64,000 bases of DNA from SZUA-35 sp964351995 (lineage in GTDB: Bacteria; Actinomycetota; Acidimicrobiia; Acidimicrobiales; SZUA-35), in contig CAYGQE010000025.1 in the NCBI GenBank assembly GCA_964351995.1, positions 13,085 through 77,084 of the forward strand. The letters run 5' to 3'. Position 1 is the first letter of the stretch. Each line of letters begins with the position of its first letter. Position numbers and translations under genes: made by a program. Shown here piece by piece: positions 42,586 through 50,653 of the stretch. Under the pieces are notes generated by a model, which searched no databases, was not told the origin of the DNA, and saw only the letters and a program-made list of their open reading frames with translations.

Positions 42586-43182
42586 ATGAGCGACACCACC
42601 ACGAACGCCGACAGCAACCCGATGCACCGATGGATTCTGATCGCCGTCCGAGTTGGCCTCGTGATCGCCATTGCGATCTCGGTGTCGTTTCCCGAGTGGG
42701 AACAATTCGCTGGCAAGGGAATGGCCTTCCGAGCGCCGTTCTACCTGTTGCCAACCATCGTTGTCCCCATCGTCTGGCGCTTACGCGGATCACACCCGAC
42801 CTACCCCTATCTGGTCGACGCGTTGGTCGTCGCGCCGTTCTTGCTCGACACGCTCGGCAACGTGTTGAACTTCTACAACAACTTCGAGCGCACCGACGAC
42901 GTGCTTCACTTCTTCAACTGGGTCCTCCTGATGGGTGGTGTCACGCTTGGCTTTGCCCGCCTCAACATCGGCCGTTTGAACGCATGGACGCTGAGTTGGG
43001 GACTCGGCGGGCTCGCCATCATCTGGTGGGAAGTCGCCGAGTTCATCGTGCAAGAACTCGGCACAGCGGGGCTGGGTCTGACCTACGAAGACACCGTTGG
43101 CGACCTGGTGCTCTCCAGCACCGGTGGTGGTGTCGGCGCAGCGATCGCCATTGCGCTTGCATGGCCGAGCAACAAGGGCTGA
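42586..43182 (+). CDS. integral membrane protein, YjdF/DUF2238-like
   Basis: 198 residues with about six hydrophobic helices. Conserved-looking polar residues lie at helix ends: FERTDDVLHFFNWVLLMGG and WWEVAEFIVQELG...YEDTVGDLVLSSTGGGVGA. The D-D-x-x-H and E-x-x-E patterns and the T-x-x-D-L segment match the YjdF/DUF2238 family, whose function is unknown. AGGA is about nine bases before the ATG. Confidence 0.7.
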   Translation: MSDTTTNADSNPMHRWILIAVRVGLVIAIAISVSFPEWEQFAGKGMAFRAPFYLLPTIVVPIVWRLRGSHPTYPYLVDALVVAPFLLDTLGNVLNFYNNFERTDDVLHFFNWVLLMGGVTLGFARLNIGRLNAWTLSWGLGGLAIIWWEVAEFIVQELGTAGLGLTYEDTVGDLVLSSTGGGVGAAIAIALAWPSNKG

Positions 43183-43287
43183 CCGTCCGGGGACCGACGC
43201 GGCGAGGGAAAGAGTTGAACGAGAGCCAACGATCGATTCTCGAAACGACCACGGCGCCAGGTCGGCGACGTCGTAGGGTCCGTTCCC

Positions 43288-44961
43288 ATGACTGCGATCT
43301 TCGAGCTCTCATCTGCTGTTGTCGATCAGCTCACCGAGCAGATGCCCGAACTGTCGACAATCCTCGGCGCTCCCGATCGGGACCATCTCTGGGGTGACAC
43401 CAGCCCTGCCGGGTTCGAGGCAACTCGAGCACTCTGGGCTCGCATTCTGAGCGACTCAGCAGCGTGCGACATCAGCGGAAGAGATGACGAGGTGGCTCGA
43501 GCTGTGCTGATGGCCGAGGCAGAACACAGCATTGCGCTGATCGACACCGGGCATCACTTCAGTGACCTCAACAACATCGTGTCGCCGTGGCAAGACGTTC
43601 GTGACATCTTTGACTACATGCGCGATGACACCGTCGAGGCGTGGGAGAACATCGGCGAACGCCTTCGCACCATCGCACGACCACTCGCTGGCTATCAGGA
43701 GTGTTTGATGGTCGGTCTCGAACGAGGTGAGGTGGCGGCACGTCGACAGGTGAACGTCGCCATCGAGCAGGGACGAAGCGCCGCCGGGCCTGCATCCGGG
43801 TTCAGCGTGCTCCTCGACCGCTTCGATGCTGCGAGCGAGGAGGACCCGACGCTGGGCGACGAACTCCGCTCCAACATCATCGAGGCGATCGAGACAGCGA
43901 AGACGGCCATCAGTACGGCGACCGACTGGCTCGAGAGCACATACCTACCCGCTGCGCCTGAAGCCGATGGCGTTGGTCGAGACCGATACGTGGGAGCTGC
44001 CGAGCACTTCCTCGGCGAGCCAATCAACCCAGAAAACCTGTACGCCTGGGGCTGGTCCGAGCTTCGCCGACTGACTGCCCGAATGCACGAACTGTGCGCC
44101 TCCATCGACGCCACGATCCCGGCGGCCGAGGTGATCAAGCGCCTTAACACTGACCCCGACGTGGGCGTCGAAGGAGCGGACGCCTTCATCGCCGTGATGC
44201 TCGAGCGACAGCAGGCCGCCTTGCGCGATCTCGACGGCAGCCACTTCGACGTACCCGAGCAGATCCGCACCATCGAGGTGAAGGCCGCTCCCCCTGGCGG
44301 CGCGCTCGCCCCGTCATACGCTTCTCCGTCAGAGGACTTCAGTCGCCCTGGCTGTGTTTGGTACCCGCTTGGTGACCGCACCTTCTTCCCGCTGTACGAG
44401 GAAGTCACCACGGCCTACCACGAGGGTTTCCCTGGTCACCATCTGCAGGTCGGCTGGCAAGCGGCCATGGGCGATCGCCTCTCTCGGTTCCATCGCCTGC
44501 TCGTGTGGCATCCCGGGTCCGGTGAAGGCTGGGCCCTCTACGCCGAGCATCTGATGGGCGAGCTCGGCTACCTCGAAGAGACTGCGTTCCAGGTTGGTCT
44601 CGTGGCCTCGCAGCTCTTCCGGTCGGCGCGAGTCGTGATCGATATCGGATGGCATTGCGGGCTGCCCATTCCCGGTGATCAACCGTTCCATCCCGGCGAG
44701 GACTGGTCGTTCGACCTCGCCGTCGAGATGCTCGAAACGGTCGCGTTCGTCGCTGCGGATCTCGCTGACTCCGAAGCAACTCGGTATGCGGGCTGGCCCG
44801 GCCAGGCCATCAGCTACAAGGTCGGCGAGCGCGCCATTCTCGACTTGCGGCGCGAGCTCTCGGGCTCAGAAGACTTCGACCTCAAGGAGTTCCACGCGAA
44901 GTTGCTCTCGGTCGGATCGATCGGGCTCGACCTGATGCGAGATCTCGTTCGATCGGCGTGA
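43288..44961 (+). CDS. DUF885-family metallopeptidase-like protein
   Basis: A 557-residue DUF885 protein. The zinc motif HEGFPGHH starts at residue 378, with Glu379 as the likely catalytic base. The third metal ligand probably lies in ALYAEHLMGELGY further on. There is no signal peptide, so it is cytoplasmic, whereas many relatives are secreted. Peptidase activity is predicted for the family. The following P450-like gene begins inside its stop codon (GTGA), so the two are translationally coupled. Confidence 0.88.
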   Translation: MTAIFELSSAVVDQLTEQMPELSTILGAPDRDHLWGDTSPAGFEATRALWARILSDSAACDISGRDDEVARAVLMAEAEHSIALIDTGHHFSDLNNIVSPWQDVRDIFDYMRDDTVEAWENIGERLRTIARPLAGYQECLMVGLERGEVAARRQVNVAIEQGRSAAGPASGFSVLLDRFDAASEEDPTLGDELRSNIIEAIETAKTAISTATDWLESTYLPAAPEADGVGRDRYVGAAEHFLGEPINPENLYAWGWSELRRLTARMHELCASIDATIPAAEVIKRLNTDPDVGVEGADAFIAVMLERQQAALRDLDGSHFDVPEQIRTIEVKAAPPGGALAPSYASPSEDFSRPGCVWYPLGDRTFFPLYEEVTTAYHEGFPGHHLQVGWQAAMGDRLSRFHRLLVWHPGSGEGWALYAEHLMGELGYLEETAFQVGLVASQLFRSARVVIDIGWHCGLPIPGDQPFHPGEDWSFDLAVEMLETVAFVAADLADSEATRYAGWPGQAISYKVGERAILDLRRELSGSEDFDLKEFHAKLLSVGSIGLDLMRDLVRSA

Positions 44962-45779
44962 CCGACCTCACGATCAGCGGCGGCGCCGACGTTCGTCGTG
45001 CACTGTCCGACGCCTCGCTGGTCACGCCGGTCGCCCCGGTGTCACTCGGTAGGGGCTCGACGGCGGCACTTCGCGATGCCATGGCAAGGTTTCGCGATGG
45101 TGACGCCCATGCCAGCCCGCGTGCAGGCGTCGAGCAAGCGATCAGCCGGATCTCGCCCGACGTCCTCAATGCAACGGCAACGGACCGCACTCGGGAGCAC
45201 CTCACTGAAGCGTTCGATGTCCGCCACTTGGCATTCATCGTGCCGACAGAGACCCTTGCGCTTGGTCTCGGCCTCGCCGAGGCCGACCTGGGCTCGACCG
45301 TTGATGATGTCGGACTCGTCGTGCGGTCAATTGGTCGAGGTGAGCCAGCAACGCCGGAGACCGATGCTGCGACCGACCGCCTCACTTCGCGTTTGGCCGA
45401 CCATCCCGACGGGGCAGTTGCTGCGATCTCGCTGCTCTACCAAGTCTTCGATTCGACCGCCGCACTGCTGTCCGTGTCGTTGATCGCCGAGCGAACGGCT
45501 CAGCCTCGTCGCAATGCCCTCGCCAAGACGGTTCGTCATGCCTTCGCTGACACCACCATTGGCGAGCATCACATCCCCGCCGGTCGCACGGTGGTCGTTT
45601 CGCTCGAGGCCGAGGACGTGGAGTTCGGTGCTGGCCCCCACCGGTGTCCGGGCGAGGCGCTGGCCCGGGCCATCGTTGACGGAATGCTTCATGGCCTCGC
45701 TGACGCAGAATTGCTGATCGACGACGTTCAGCTGTCAGCCGACGGTCGTCCTGCGACGCTCCCCATGCGTCATCGCTGA
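44958..45779 (+). CDS. very short cytochrome P450 homologue
   Basis: 273 residues, against about 400 for bacterial P450s. The haem-thiolate loop is intact (FGAGPHRCPGEALARA, Cys230 as axial ligand). An I-helix-like stretch (ISLLYQVFDSTAALLSV) and the strand HHIPAGRTVVVSLEAED are recognisable. The K-helix ExxR is missing, and the usual 30-40 residues between that strand and the Cys loop are reduced to a handful. N-terminal helices are also shortened. The frame is clean and shares a GTGA junction with the DUF885 gene, so this is not a simple frameshift. It may bind haem without being a monooxygenase. Confidence 0.78.
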   Translation: MTDLTISGGADVRRALSDASLVTPVAPVSLGRGSTAALRDAMARFRDGDAHASPRAGVEQAISRISPDVLNATATDRTREHLTEAFDVRHLAFIVPTETLALGLGLAEADLGSTVDDVGLVVRSIGRGEPATPETDAATDRLTSRLADHPDGAVAAISLLYQVFDSTAALLSVSLIAERTAQPRRNALAKTVRHAFADTTIGEHHIPAGRTVVVSLEAEDVEFGAGPHRCPGEALARAIVDGMLHGLADAELLIDDVQLSADGRPATLPMRHR

Positions 45780-45780
45780 A

Positions 45781-46152
45781 TCACAACGCAAGAAACATCG
45801 CCTTGGCCTCGACCAAGGGTTTGTCGTCGGAGCCGACGATCGCTCCACGCACTCTGACCATCCGCCCTCGGGCCTGGTCGTGCTCCGCCCACAGGCGATA
45901 CGGGCCCCCATCGAGCAGCACTGGGCGCGGATAGCGAAGGTCCAGCGTGCCTGTCACCACCCGCACGCCGCCCAGCGCCGACGATGCCGTGCGAGCGCAG
46001 AGGTGATCGAGCACCGTCGCTGCCATTCCTCCGTGGAGCCAGCCAGGGTTCCCGCGGTGCTCGGGCTGAGGATCGAACGTTCCCGATGCGACCGAATCGG
46101 TCACGGTGATCGTCGGATGAAGGGCGGCAAAGATTCGGCTGACATCGTCCAC
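45781..46152 (-). CDS. hotdog-fold acyl-CoA thioesterase, PaaI-like
   Basis: 123 residues of the hotdog thioesterase fold: EHRGNPGWLHGGMAATVLDHLCARTASSA (the central helix with the HGG motif and the catalytic-type Asp), then TGTLDLRYPRPVLLDGGPYRLWAEHDQARGRMVRVRGAI. It hydrolyses an acyl- or aryl-CoA ester that cannot be named. It is convergent with the P450-like gene (one base between stops). Confidence 0.9.
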   Translation of the reverse strand: MDDVSRIFAALHPTITVTDSVASGTFDPQPEHRGNPGWLHGGMAATVLDHLCARTASSALGGVRVVTGTLDLRYPRPVLLDGGPYRLWAEHDQARGRMVRVRGAIVGSDDKPLVEAKAMFLAL

Positions 46153-46188
46153 CGAGCGATCCTACGAGTGCCCCCTCCCGACGCTCGA

Positions 46189-46216
46189 ACTTGGGAGGAC
46201 CCGACCCCTCCCAAGT
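46189..46216 (-). terminator. hairpin after the efflux operon
   Basis: Ten-base perfect arms (ACTTGGGAGG with CCTCCCAAGT) and an eight-base loop, starting three bases after the permease stop on the minus strand. There is no T-run, so it would be a weak or Rho-assisted terminator. Confidence 0.6.
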
Positions 46217-46218
46217 GG

Positions 46219-47442
46219 TTAGCTGTGGGGGCGAACTGCATCGGCGGGGTCGAGTGCCGCAGCTTTCGATGCCGGGTAGAGGCCGGCCACTGCGCCGATC
46301 ACGAGCGCAGCACCGACACCCGCGGCCAAGGCCGGGGCAGGCACGTCGACCGTCCAATCTTGCGAGCGGGCGTAGATCACGGTCGCACCGACCCCGAGCC
46401 CAACGCCGAGCACGCCACCGATAGCAGAAAGGGCCGATGCCTCGATCACGAACTGGCTTCGGATGTGACCCTTCCGAGCGCCGAGCGCTCGACGGAGGCC
46501 AATCTCCGATCGCCGCTCGATCACCGAGATCACCATGATGTTGGCGATGCCAACACCACCGACGAGCAGGGCCACGCCGCCGAGCGCCAGCAAGAGGTTC
46601 TGGAGATTCTGATCAACTTTGGTCTGTGCTTCGAGCGCATCGGAGGGGCGCGACACCTGCACTTCGTTTGACGACGCTGGGTTCGCCGTTCGGGCCAAGA
46701 GCGGGCGGGTGTCGTCAACGGCACCCGGGTTGACTCGCACGTACACCGCACTGTGATTGGGGTCAGCGCCGAGTTCGTTGGTTGCGTAGTCGTGACCGAT
46801 CATCACCGAGCGGTCGAGGTCTGGATGCAGCGGATGCGACTTCAGGATGCCGATGACTTGAAACGTCCGATCGCCAATCGACACCGTTGGTCCTCCGGTC
46901 AGATCGCTGATGCCCAGCCGCTCGGCAGCAACCGAGCCCAGCACAACGACGGGCAGTTTCTGGGTGTCGTCATCGATCTGACGGCCGACGGCGGTTTCCA
47001 ACCCGAGCGTTTTCTTCAGCTTTCCATCGACGGCAACAGTCGAGAGCCCGTACGGCGAATCATCAAAGGAGTTGCGACCGACGTCAGCGTTCAGCGACGT
47101 GATGCCGGCGGACTCGTCGACCGTTGGAACGGCGCTGAGCATTCCGGCAGCATCAGTCGGCAGCTTGGCTTCGTCGCCGAAGACGCTCTGACCGGGCCGC
47201 ACCTGCAACAGATTCGTACCGAGGTCATCAAGTTCTGCGAGAAGGTCTGCCTTGGACGACGAGGAGATACCAACCACGGCGACCATCGATGCAATGCCGA
47301 TCGCAATACCGAGCGCGGTCAACAGCGTGCGTGCGGGGCGAGAGACCAACCCACCGAGGCCGGTGCGGATTCGGTCTGCCATACGAAGACGGGACCGCCC
47401 AAGCTCGGCTGCTGGATTCGGTGAAGACGTTCGGCGGCTCAT
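46219..47442 (-). CDS. MacB/FtsX-type ABC transporter permease
   Basis: 407 residues. TM1 is at about 37-60 (LLTALGIAIGIASMVAVVGIS), followed by a large extracytoplasmic MacB-PCD domain (about 60-270) and three C-terminal helices of the FtsX domain (LGGVALLVGGVGIANIMVISVIERRSEIGLRRALGA is characteristic). It works with the ATPase encoded immediately upstream (ATGA overlap) and the adaptor before that. Such systems export peptides, antibiotics or lipids, or act mechanically on the envelope. Confidence 0.93.
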   Translation of the reverse strand: MSRRTSSPNPAAELGRSRLRMADRIRTGLGGLVSRPARTLLTALGIAIGIASMVAVVGISSSSKADLLAELDDLGTNLLQVRPGQSVFGDEAKLPTDAAGMLSAVPTVDESAGITSLNADVGRNSFDDSPYGLSTVAVDGKLKKTLGLETAVGRQIDDDTQKLPVVVLGSVAAERLGISDLTGGPTVSIGDRTFQVIGILKSHPLHPDLDRSVMIGHDYATNELGADPNHSAVYVRVNPGAVDDTRPLLARTANPASSNEVQVSRPSDALEAQTKVDQNLQNLLLALGGVALLVGGVGIANIMVISVIERRSEIGLRRALGARKGHIRSQFVIEASALSAIGGVLGVGLGVGATVIYARSQDWTVDVPAPALAAGVGAALVIGAVAGLYPASKAAALDPADAVRPHS

Positions 47443-48131
47443 GACATCGCTCCTTCGAGGTCGAGCGACTCGACGATCTTCCCGTCACGCACGTTGATGC
47501 GGCGAGGCAGACGGTCAGCGACCTCGTTGTCGTGGGTGATGATGGCGATGGTCGAACCCTGGGTGGCGTTGAGGTCCAGCAAGAGTTCAAGAACGTCATC
47601 GCTGGTTCGGGTGTCGAGATTGCCGGTTGGTTCGTCGGCCAGGATCAACGACGGCTTCGAAACCAAGGCCCGGGCGATAGCCACGCGTTGTCGTTGACCA
47701 CCCGACAACTTCGAGGGCTTGGTTCCCGATCGGTCCCCGAGCCCGACCAGTTCGAGGGCTTCCTGCGCTCGTTCGAGCCGCTCCCGCCGCTCGACAGCCT
47801 GATAGATCAGACCATTGGCGACGTTGTCGATCACCTTGGCCGTCTCGATGAGATGAAAGCTCTGAAAGATGAACCCGAGGCGTGTGGCCCGAACGGCGCA
47901 GAGCTGGCGCTCGCTGAGCGAGCGGGTGTCGATGCCGTCGATCAGCACCGAGCCAGAGGTTGGGCGGTCGAGCGTGCCCATCACATTCAGCAAGGTCGAC
48001 TTGCCGGAACCCGACGGGCCGATGATGGCGGCGATCTCGCCTTCCTCGATAGCCAGATCAACCCCGTCGAGAGCGTTGATTGGACCGGGGTACGACCGGG
48101 TGACATCGACCAACTCGATCACAGCGCTCAT
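47439..48131 (-). CDS. MacB/LolD-type ABC transporter ATPase
   Basis: 230 residues. Walker A GPSGSGKST is at about 37-45, with Q-loop FIFQSFHLIETAKVIDN, signature LSGGQRQRVAIARAL, Walker B LILADEPTGNLD and H-loop ITHD. It belongs to the lipoprotein/macrolide export class. Its start overlaps the adaptor stop and its stop overlaps the permease start, forming a fully coupled operon. Confidence 0.95.
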   Translation of the reverse strand: MSAVIELVDVTRSYPGPINALDGVDLAIEEGEIAAIIGPSGSGKSTLLNVMGTLDRPTSGSVLIDGIDTRSLSERQLCAVRATRLGFIFQSFHLIETAKVIDNVANGLIYQAVERRERLERAQEALELVGLGDRSGTKPSKLSGGQRQRVAIARALVSKPSLILADEPTGNLDTRTSDDVLELLLDLNATQGSTIAIITHDNEVADRLPRRINVRDGKIVESLDLEGAMS

Positions 48132-49204
48132 GACGGCACCACCACTTGGGTGCCTTCATCCAGGCCGGTGATCTCGGCGATGCCGTTCACGACGTCCCCG
48201 AGCACAACTGCAGTCAAGGTCGGGCCGTCGACGCCGTCGACCTGCACAGCCCAGCCACCTTCGGCGAGAGCCACGAGAGCACGAACGGGAACCGTCAACA
48301 CATCAGCGGCAACCGTTCGTGATGCCGTGATGGCGACCGTCTCGGCGCCGGCGAGATCTTGGCCCGCATCGATCGTGATCTTGACGTCGTAGCGAGTCGT
48401 GCCGTCGTCGCCGACCACACGCTTCTGGTCGGTCACCGTGCCGGTGGCGGTCGCTCCGGCAGACTCGAGCTCGACTGACGAGCCGACCTCGAAGAACGTG
48501 CGCTGCTTCGTGGTCACGCTCACCGAAACGGTTGGCGAATTGGCAGTGACGGTCACCGAGTCAAAGGTGTCGCCTACGTTCGGCGCTCTGTCGACGCGAA
48601 TAGCTCCGTCGATGAACACCACCTGCGTCCGGTCGACCTTGCCCGTTGCCGGGTGGCCGACATCACGCTGCCACGCCTTCACCGCAATTTCGGTGGAGAG
48701 TCCGAATTCACCGTCGACCTCGAGGCGTCCCTTGTCATCGAATCCGGCATCGAGCAGGAACGTCTGGAGCTGTTCGACGTCGGCACCGGTCTGGAGACCG
48801 ACCTTGTCGTTGGCCGCATCCCGCTCGCTCGTGGCCACTCGTCGCAGCTCTCGGTACAGCGGTTGCTCGCCCTGAGCGAGGATGACCGGCTTGTCGGCAA
48901 CCCGCACGAGCTCGTCGCCGGGCCGCAAGACGTCGCCCGAGGTGGGTGATTTCGTCACGATGCCCGTCGCTTCAATGGGCAGGATGCTCTGGTCGCCGTA
49001 GCCAATGGTTCCATTGGCCTCTGCCTCTTCGACCAGGTTGCCACGAGAGACGTTGACGGTCTCGGCATCGGTCGAGGCTTCCGCGTTCGGAGTATCGGTC
49101 TCTTCACCTGTCGCTGCGCCGTCTCCAGTCCACAACAACGGTGTGAGAGCTGCGCCGCCCACAAGGAACGCAGCGCCAAGTGCGAATCGTCGACGCCCGA
49201 TCAC
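48128..49204 (-). CDS. efflux periplasmic-adaptor-like protein with peptidoglycan-binding domain
   Basis: 358 residues from the GTG at 49204. An N-terminal signal anchor (FALGAAFLVGGAALTPLLW) is followed by a lipoyl-like hairpin start (VSRGNLVEEAEANGTIGYGDQ), a PG-binding-1 domain in the middle (about 150-210: ADVEQLQTFLLDAGFD...VDGEFGLSTEIAVKAWQRDVG), and HlyD-like beta domains to the end. Actinobacterial adaptors of this kind carry the peptidoglycan-binding insert. GTGA and ATGA overlaps link it to the lipoprotein before it and the ATPase after it. Confidence 0.88.
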   Translation of the reverse strand: MIGRRRFALGAAFLVGGAALTPLLWTGDGAATGEETDTPNAEASTDAETVNVSRGNLVEEAEANGTIGYGDQSILPIEATGIVTKSPTSGDVLRPGDELVRVADKPVILAQGEQPLYRELRRVATSERDAANDKVGLQTGADVEQLQTFLLDAGFDDKGRLEVDGEFGLSTEIAVKAWQRDVGHPATGKVDRTQVVFIDGAIRVDRAPNVGDTFDSVTVTANSPTVSVSVTTKQRTFFEVGSSVELESAGATATGTVTDQKRVVGDDGTTRYDVKITIDAGQDLAGAETVAITASRTVAADVLTVPVRALVALAEGGWAVQVDGVDGPTLTAVVLGDVVNGIAEITGLDEGTQVVVPS

Positions 49205-49833
49205 TGGTCGCTCCCTTCGGCCTGGATTCCAGCGGGCTCGCACTTCTGCATGGCTGCATCGAACGCATCGAAGTCGATGTCCGCGTCGAGCTCGAACGCA
49301 CCTCCGGACATGTCGATGTCGAAGCCAGCGTCTGCCAGGCACTTCTGCATCTCGAGCATCTGGTCAGCCAACTCGGCCTCCTGTTCCGGCGACATCTCGA
49401 AGTCACCGAACGCATCTTCGAGAATCGGATCGCAGGTCTCCGAAGCCTCCTCGAACGAGTCCTCGTCGGTAGGGGCAGCGGCGTCACCGGCACCGTCTTC
49501 GACCTGGGTCGAATCGATGTCGGCCCCCTCGGTGCCGGCCATGTTGATCTCGATACCGAAGTCAGCCATGCACTTCTCGTATTCCGCCATGGCGGCTTCG
49601 GCATCTTCTTCGGTGACCTCCTCATTCTCGCCGTCCTCGTCGCTACTGCCGTCGTCGTTGCTGCCGTCGTCGTTGCTGCCGTCGTCTGCGCCAGCGTCGA
49701 GCGTCGGCAGATCAGAGGAAGCATCGTCAGATGTTGCGGCGCTGCCGCACGCACCGAGCGTGAGCGCCACGGCAAGGGCGAGGCCGATCAGCTTGGCGAG
49801 TCTGCGGGGTTGATGCGTCGTGTCTTTGGTCAT
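49201..49833 (-). CDS. acidic lipoprotein heading the efflux operon
   Basis: 210 residues. The signal LIGLALAVALTLGAC ends in a lipobox. A low-complexity G-S-N-D-D linker encoded by a 15-bp DNA repeat follows, and then a helical domain with two similar modules, each with a K-C-(M/L)-A-D-(F/A)-G core (EKCMADFGIEINM and QKCLADAGFDIDM). Two further cysteines (ETCDPI; QKCEPAG) make four in all, so paired disulfides are likely. It is the first gene of the operon, reading from the shared operator region at 49904-49962. The function is unknown; it may be a ligand-binding accessory of the transporter. Confidence 0.82.
   Translation of the reverse strand: MTKDTTHQPRRLAKLIGLALAVALTLGACGSAATSDDASSDLPTLDAGADDGSNDDGSNDDGSSDEDGENEEVTEEDAEAAMAEYEKCMADFGIEINMAGTEGADIDSTQVEDGAGDAAAPTDEDSFEEASETCDPILEDAFGDFEMSPEQEAELADQMLEMQKCLADAGFDIDMSGGAFELDADIDFDAFDAAMQKCEPAGIQAEGSDQ
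49646..49690. repeat. 15-bp tandem repeat in the lipoprotein linker
   Basis: About three units of CTGCCGTCGTCGTTG, the last diverged, encoding the G-S-N-D-D linker on the minus strand. In frame, so copy-number change alters linker length only. Confidence 0.85.
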
Positions 49834-49903
49834 GATTGGCTCCGTTTGATGGTTGAGGTGAGTTCGCCGATCTCGGCGATGGACACCACTTTCTGGGGCC
49901 GAC

Positions 49904-49962
49904 TTGAGAGCAACCTGAGGGAAGCTGAGAGGCGGTCTCAGGTTTCCTCAGCACGTTCTCAG
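49904..49962. promoter_or_regulatory. operator-like dyad of six phased pentamers between the efflux operon and its two-component system
   Basis: TTGAG at 49904, CTGAG at 49915 and 49925, then CTCAG at 49937, 49947 and 49958. Within each half the pentamers are spaced 10-11 bases (one helical turn), and the two halves are mirror images about base 49933, with exact matching of all three pairs. It lies 22 bases before the response-regulator start and about 70 before the divergent lipoprotein start. This suits cooperative binding of an OmpR-type regulator controlling both directions. Confidence 0.7.
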
Positions 49963-49984
49963 GTTTGCGGACGACACTGTTTCC

Positions 49985-50653
49985 ATGCGAGTACTGGTGA
50001 TCGAAGACGACGAGGTCGTCGCTCAGGCGTTGGAGCGTGGCCTGGGCGCCGAAGGCTTCGACGTGGATGTCGCAAACGACGGCGACACCGGCGTCTGGAT
50101 GGCGACCGAGCACGAGTACGCAGCGATCGTGCTCGACGTGATGCTCCCCGGCCGAAACGGCTTCCGGGTGTGCGCCGACCTTCGAGCTGATGACGTCGAC
50201 ACACCAATTCTGATGCTGACAGCCAAGTCAGGTGAGTACGACGAGGCCGAGGGTCTCGATGCTGGCGCCGACGACTACCTCACCAAGCCATTCTCGTTCG
50301 TGGTGTTGGCCGCCCGCCTCCGCGCGCTCCTGCGCCGTTCCGGTCCTCGTCAAGCAGTCGTACAAGTCATTGGCGATCTCGAAATCGATTTCGACCGGCG
50401 CATTGCCACCCGGGACGGTCAGACCATCGAGCTGACCAATCGAGAGTTCACGTTGCTCGAGGTGATGGCCCGCCAACCGGCAGTCGTCTGCTCGAAGGAC
50501 TTCCTCCTCGAACAGGTCTGGGGGCCCGACTTCACCGGTGGCCACAACGTGGTCGAGGTCTACGTGGGCTACCTCCGCAAGAAGATCGACGGTGACCGCG
50601 ACAAGAAGATGCTGCAAACGGCTCGCGGCCATGGCTATCGGCTGGTGCCATGA
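49985..50653 (+). CDS. OmpR-family response regulator
   Basis: 222 residues. The receiver domain has Asp8/Asp9 as the acid pair, Asp51 as phospho-acceptor in IVLDVMLPGRNG, and the conserved Lys in DDYLTKPFS. The C-terminal winged helix has IELTNREFTLLEVMARQPAVV and HNVVEVYVGYLRKKID as recognition region. It overlaps the kinase gene by four bases (ATGA). The operator-like array directly upstream and the divergent ABC efflux operon are the obvious targets. Confidence 0.96.
   Translation: MRVLVIEDDEVVAQALERGLGAEGFDVDVANDGDTGVWMATEHEYAAIVLDVMLPGRNGFRVCADLRADDVDTPILMLTAKSGEYDEAEGLDAGADDYLTKPFSFVVLAARLRALLRRSGPRQAVVQVIGDLEIDFDRRIATRDGQTIELTNREFTLLEVMARQPAVVCSKDFLLEQVWGPDFTGGHNVVEVYVGYLRKKIDGDRDKKMLQTARGHGYRLVP

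Noticed and set aside
49180..50190. Plus-strand open frame of 336 codons over the lipoprotein and operator region
   Set aside because: Antisense to the lipoprotein gene and out of frame with the response regulator; no domain.
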